Assembly: GCA_019454045.1 (NCBI GenBank)
Contig: SKCR01032771.1
Coordinates: forward strand, 186,001 to 250,000
Direction: 5' to 3'
Source: Zanthoxylum bungeanum
Taxonomy: Eukaryota > Streptophyta > Magnoliopsida > Sapindales > Rutaceae
DNA: 64,000 bases
Part shown: piece by piece, positions 59,941 through 64,000 of the stretch
Layout: the number at the start of each line of letters is the position of its first letter
Position numbering within the stretch: position 1 is the first letter of the stretch
The notes under the pieces: generated by a model
Databases searched by the model: none
The model's input: only the letters and a program-made list of their open reading frames with translations
What the model was told of the DNA's origin: nothing
Made by a program: the position numbers and the translations under genes

Positions 59941-61434
59941 ACAAAAATAGACAATATTGAATTCAAGAGAAAACTAAATAAACAAAAAGCAACACAACGA
60001 AAGAGAGATGGTGCCGTTTACTCAAGCGGTACGTGGAGTTGTGGCCCGAGTACAGATCATATTACCGTCCATTCGGAATCGGCTATGAAATTTATGTCCG
60101 GGTTTCCATCCGATATACCGCGAGAGTTGACACATCTCTCATTCATCCAATACCCACAACATACATCATACACACAACAGATACGACAAATACAGAAAAT
60201 ATAATCAAAATAAATGACCAGAAAGTAAAATGAGAATAAGTGTGAGAGATACCCTCAGGTCTAACCTTTTAAGCCGTCTCTCGGACTCACGTTCCACGAA
60301 GATCGAAAGGGGGGTAAAGCTCCGCAACTTTTTCTGGTCCGCTGGTTCAACGTTCTAGCTCACTGTTTCGCTGCTTTGCTTACGATTCGAACTCCGTTCT
60401 GCTCCTATTCGGCTCCTGTTTTGCTGCTCACTGCACGGGCTACCTGTTTCAATGTTTTCAAAGAACTATTCCAAGTTGTGTGGGTTCTTAGTGCAATTAA
60501 AAGTGATTATTTTTAAGGTTATCTATGTAGTTTTCTAAGTTACTGTTTTTTAAGGATTTGGGCTGCTGTGTTTGTGTGGTTTTCGGTGGTGTATGGAGGT
60601 TTAGAGGGGTTGGTTTTCGGTGGTGATCTTGTGGTGGTTTCTTTGTTTTCTTTTTGTGTGTGTTTTGGGTGTGTAGAGAGGGTTTAGAGAAATTTTGAGA
60701 GAGCTTGGGTGTCAATTGTGTTGTCTGAAGGAGATCAATGGCCTTGGTTAGGGGTTGTTTATATAGAGAATGGCTAGGGTTGACAAGGGAAGGGATCTTA
60801 TTTCCAAATTAGGAGAGGTGAGAAAGGCATACACAAGATTGAGGGGGGACAAGATATTTTAATTTAGGAAGTTGTAATATTTAATTTGTGTTGGTTTAGG
60901 AATACAAATATTTTATATTGGTAAATATCTTATTAGATTAGGAAGTCAAATATATGATTGGCTTTAATTGGTTAAGATTGATTTTAATTTGGTATGATTA
61001 TATTTTGATTTAGTATGTGATTTGTTTAATTTAGGCATGATTTTAGTTTAAGTTGGCAATTGTTTATTTTAATTGGTAAATGATTTAAATGTTTTATTAA
61101 TGTTTAATATTTAATTTAATATTTAATTATTTAATTTGGGATGTGTTTTATGGGCTTTGGGGAGCTAAATGGGCTGGGTGTGAGGCTAGCAGCAAAACCA
61201 GAATTACCGACACCGTTCGAACGCTCCCTCGAACGCTACACGAACGCCCGCAATCTGTTTCCCGTTCGAACGAAGAAGTAACGAACGCAGCACCAACGAA
61301 GACAGTGAGCTTGCTTATTCTGAATTCCCCCTTCCGATATCCGTTTCCCGCGGCATTCGTGACTCAAAAGGTAGCTGTCTCCAAATAAGACTCCTCATCG
61401 GGTTTCACATGCGTAAAAAAATGCAGTGCCTACA

Positions 61435-61450
61435 GTTGCCCCCACTTTGA
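61435..61450 (-). other. Polypurine tract
   Basis: On the minus strand, tcaaagtgggggcaac lies directly before the LTR start TGTAGGC. This is the expected primer for plus-strand synthesis in an LTR retroelement and fixes the element's orientation. Confidence 0.7.
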
Positions 61451-61599
61451 TGGGACTTGTGTAATGTGCAACAGTGACAATCCTATCAAAGTTATGCAAT
61501 GCATTTCTACTTACCTGGCTCGCCAGCTGCCACTTGACTTACCATGTGTTGAGTTGCGTTGATTCGGTGGTGAGGTGCTGCGACCCCTGGTTCATTCCC

Positions 61600-62150
61600 G
61601 AAGTAAGCTGAGGGTCTTGTTCCCATTTTGAGCTGAGGGTCTTGTTCCCTGAATTGTTGAGTAGTGGGTTTTGTTCCCGTGGGTTTTGTTCCCATTTTGA
61701 GCTGAGGGTTGTTCCCTGAATTGTTGAGTAGTGGGTTTTGTTCCCGTGGGTCTTGTTCTTTCTATTTTGAGCTGAGGGTCTTGTTCCCTGAATGTTGTTG
61801 AGTAGTGGTTTTTTTCCGTGGGTCTTGTTCCCATTTTGAGCTGAGGGTCTTGTTCCCTGAATTGTTGAGTAGTGGGTTTTGTTCCCGTGGGTCTTGTTCC
61901 CATTTTGAGCTGAGGGTCTTGTTCCCTGAATTGTTGAGTAGTGGGTTTTGTTCCCGTGGGTCTTGTTCCCATTTTGAGCTGAGGGTCTTGTTCCCTGAAT
62001 TGTTGAGTAGTGGGTTTTGTTCCCGTGGGTCTTGTTCCCATTTTGAGCTGAGGGTCTTGTTCCCTGAATTGTTGAGTAGTGGGTTTTGTTCCCGTGGGTC
62101 TTGTTCCCATTTTGAGCTGAGGGTCTTGTTCCCTGAACTGTGCTGATATG
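61600..62150. repeat. 69-bp minisatellite, 8 copies
   Basis: ccattttgag (or a variant) recurs at 61623, 61692, 61762, 61831, 61900, 61969, 62038 and 62107. The last four intervals are exactly 69 bp and nearly identical. Because 69 is divisible by three, frames stay open on both strands (172 aa on -, 113 aa on +); these are repeat artefacts unless shown otherwise. Confidence 0.92.
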
Positions 62151-62803
62151 AGGCTTTATTCCTCCCGAGCTTTATTCCCGGACTGTACTGTCATGAGGCT
62201 TTCTTCCCCAGACTGATACTGCTGATATGGGCCTCGACCATGGAATCATTCCTTGGATCCGATACTGTGCTTTTTACCGTTTCTGATTAGCTTGTTCTTT
62301 GCCGCTTTTCTTATTCTTTAAAACCTGTGAATACAAAACAAACACAAAAGGATGCAAAATGTGTTACGTGTATGCATGCATGAATGTTCCTATCCCGTCG
62401 GGTTAGGTCTTCTGCCAATTCTCTTGGTGACTGCTCGGTTTTCTCTCCCTCGGGTAAAGTATTGCTTCATTCTTTCCATATTGATCGGCTTGGTGAACTT
62501 ATTCCCTTCTGACAGTCTCATTGCCTCATTTCCCTATTTCTGAATGGCTATCTCATCTTTTCTGTTTTCTTATTCTGAGGATTCTCCGAGTTCTAAATAT
62601 CGCTGAGTATCATAGTACTAAGGTTTAATGCTTTTCTCAAATATACTCATGTTGCAGAAGAGATTCAGCGAAATGAACGTCTTTATTATCATAAAAAAAG
62701 GTTCGAACAAGTAGACAAAACCAATGTCTTTATTTAAAAAAGCAAGATCAAATAAACTAGGAGGAACAGCTTCATCATTCGCAGCATTGCCCTTTCTCTT
62801 GAC
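62151..62803 (-). other. Non-coding region between gag and minisatellite
   Basis: Internal retroelement sequence with no protease or polymerase domain. On the minus strand two aataaagac words (near 62680 and 62735) follow the gag stop. Confidence 0.5.
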
Positions 62804-64000
62804 CTATGGTCCTTCGTTGTCATCCATGTAATAAGCTTGGTGGTGGAGGGTTTTGAGGACAAAGGTTTCGGGTAGGCCAGAGTTGATCATGTAGGTGGGT
62901 GGTGGAACAAAGTGGTAGTTTGGTAGAGGGTTTCTGTGTGTGTCAGGTTGTTCTTTCTCTGGGTCGGGTATTTTGTGAGCATCGATGAGGTTTTGGATTT
63001 CATGCCTAAGGCGGGGGCAGTTGTCAGTGTCATGACCTTTTTGCTGGTGGAAGTGGCAATATGGCTCAGGTCGAAGTAGTGTGGCACAGGGTTTGGGATT
63101 GGTCTAGGGTCTAAAGGCTTCAGGAGTCCTTGTCCTTTCAACTTCTCAAGCACCCTTGATATAGGTCTACCAAGATTAGAGAACCGCCTATTTCTGACGG
63201 TAGCGACCTCCGCCGTAGTGGGCTTGGTCTCAAAATGCCCCCCAAAAGTTCTTTTATTCTGGCCATAAAACTTTTTGTTTTCAACCTCCTCTTCTTCAAT
63301 ATCCATAACAGTCTCTCTCAACTGTCGGAAATCCACAATCATGGAGGTCATCCTCCTCAGCTTGCCATAAATTGAGGGCTTAGTACCCTTGATAATCATC
63401 TTGATTTGGTCCTTCTCAGAGGGCCGGGTCTGCATTTTCAGGAGCTGGCTTCTCCAGCGGTCTACATACTCCTTGAAGTTTTCTTCCGGCTTCTGCTTAG
63501 TGTTCTCCAAATCACGGAGTGACAAGTCTATTTCCAAATCCGTAACATATTGTTTTAAGAAAGCATCAGCTAGCTCCTTCCAATCTTCCTTAACCTGCTT
63601 GTCTAGGTTATGGTACCATACTACGGGTGCCCCCTCGAGTGACATCCCGAACATCTTTTGTACTTGGCGCTGAGACAGGCCAACTGAACTCATAACAGAC
63701 ACATACTGGCGGAGATGCACCCTCGGGTCTCCATTCCCGTTGAACTTAGCCATATCTGGCATCTTGAACTGTGCAGGCAACTGTTCCTCAAAAGTCAATG
63801 TGTCATAATCCAGCAAATCCTCATTCTTACCCCTCATCTTGCGGGTAACCGACTCAACCTGATCCCTGAGTTTCTGTATCTCGGCCTGAGACCCAATCAC
63901 TCTGTCTGTTGCATACTCTGCATTATCATCATCAAAAGCGGGGATATCATCCCCCAACCCATTCGGAGGCTTCTCGCGCCTTACGTTCTCAGAATCTTCC
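62804..64000 (-). pseudogene. gag, Ty3/Tat-like, frameshifted, cut by window edge
   Basis: The minus-strand frame is open from the window edge. The apparent start at 63957 is a TTG inside the frame, so the true N-terminus lies beyond 64000. The gag domain runs from about 63800 to 63280: PAQFKMPDMAKFNGNGDPRV, GAPVVWYHNLD, ENFKEYVDRWRSQL. Near 63080 the reading must shift by one base: the main frame then runs on as unrelated sequence to a stop at 62887, while the next frame shows a CHFH...GHDTDNC zinc-knuckle-like motif and ends at a TAG at 62804. No protease or reverse transcriptase follows before the polypurine tract. The copy is therefore both non-autonomous and broken. Confidence 0.85.

Larger units (their letters stand above)
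58893..60125. repeat. 100-bp block duplicated within the LTR
   Basis: The block from caagcggtacgtgga to gatataccgc occurs at 58893-58995 and 60022-60125 with about 85% identity. The 53-bp and 180-bp arrays lie between the two copies. Confidence 0.8.
58474..61434 (-). mobile_element. 3' LTR of a Ty3/Tat-like gag-only element
   Basis: On the minus strand it begins TGTAGGCACTG directly after a polypurine tract and ends TCCCACA at 58474. Length is 2961 bp. Near its end (minus) it carries ggtggcgactcc, a phrase typical of Tat/Ogre-type elements. It contains a 53-bp array, a roughly 180-bp array, and two copies of a 100-bp block. The partner LTR lies beyond the window, so these limits rest on the tips and the polypurine tract alone. 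Confidence 0.65.

Noticed and set aside
60497..60715. 72-aa Pro/Thr/Lys-rich open frame on -
   Set aside because: It lies inside the 3-kb LTR in ggt/gtt-rich sequence. Composition alone explains it.
61592..62146. Open frames of 172 aa (-) and 113 aa (+) encoding 23-residue repeats
   Set aside because: A 69-bp period keeps any stop-free frame open on both strands at once. They lie in a retroelement's non-coding region, and one copy carries indels.

Overview
This is a stretch of plant nuclear DNA, almost certainly from a eudicot. It has intron-rich genes with GT-AG (one GC-AG) introns, AT-rich spacers, tRNA-derived SINEs, hAT-type MITEs and several kinds of LTR retrotransposon. I cannot name the species. 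I see no bacterial, organellar or viral genome segment, and no CRISPR array or operon.

Four protein-coding genes can be read in full; in each, the spliced exons add up to a multiple of three. (1) CTP synthase on + (21816-26762, 20 exons, 604 aa). (2) A plastid-targeted-looking S-adenosylmethionine-dependent methyltransferase / spermidine-synthase-fold protein on - (27754-30771, 8 exons, 345 aa), tail-to-tail with CTP synthase. (3) A single-coding-exon EARLY FLOWERING 4-like gene on + (34969-35313, 114 aa) with a 5' UTR intron. (4) A RAD21/SCC1-type cohesin alpha-kleisin closest to SYN4 on - (42678-52871, 15 exons, 1196 aa), with two MITEs in its introns. These genes share no pathway; they form an ordinary gene island at 21.5-53.3 kb.

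The flanks are repeats. 1-9 kb: an LTR fragment, a degenerate tandem array, SINEs, a solo LTR in a TA microsatellite, and two hAT MITEs with exact 8-bp target duplications. 9.3-14.7 kb: a complete non-autonomous LTR element with two LTRs, a PBS and a broken gag only, followed by three successive minisatellites. 15.8-18.6 kb: a copia-like solo LTR containing a nested hAT MITE. 19.1-20.5 kb: probable LTR remnant. 35.9-41.3 kb: a foldback mini-element, MITEs, a close pair of LTR copies and a SINE. 53.6-58.5 kb: SINE scraps, a 2.4-kb solo LTR and LTR remnants. 58.5-64.0 kb: the 3' half of a second gag-only Ty3/Tat-like element on -, with a 3-kb LTR full of tandem repeats, a polypurine tract, a 69-bp minisatellite and a frameshifted gag running off the window.

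I did not find an obviously new biological system. The most unusual signal is that two unrelated non-autonomous gag-only retroelements both carry tandem minisatellites between gag and the 3' LTR, in one case with a 226-bp dimeric higher-order structure.
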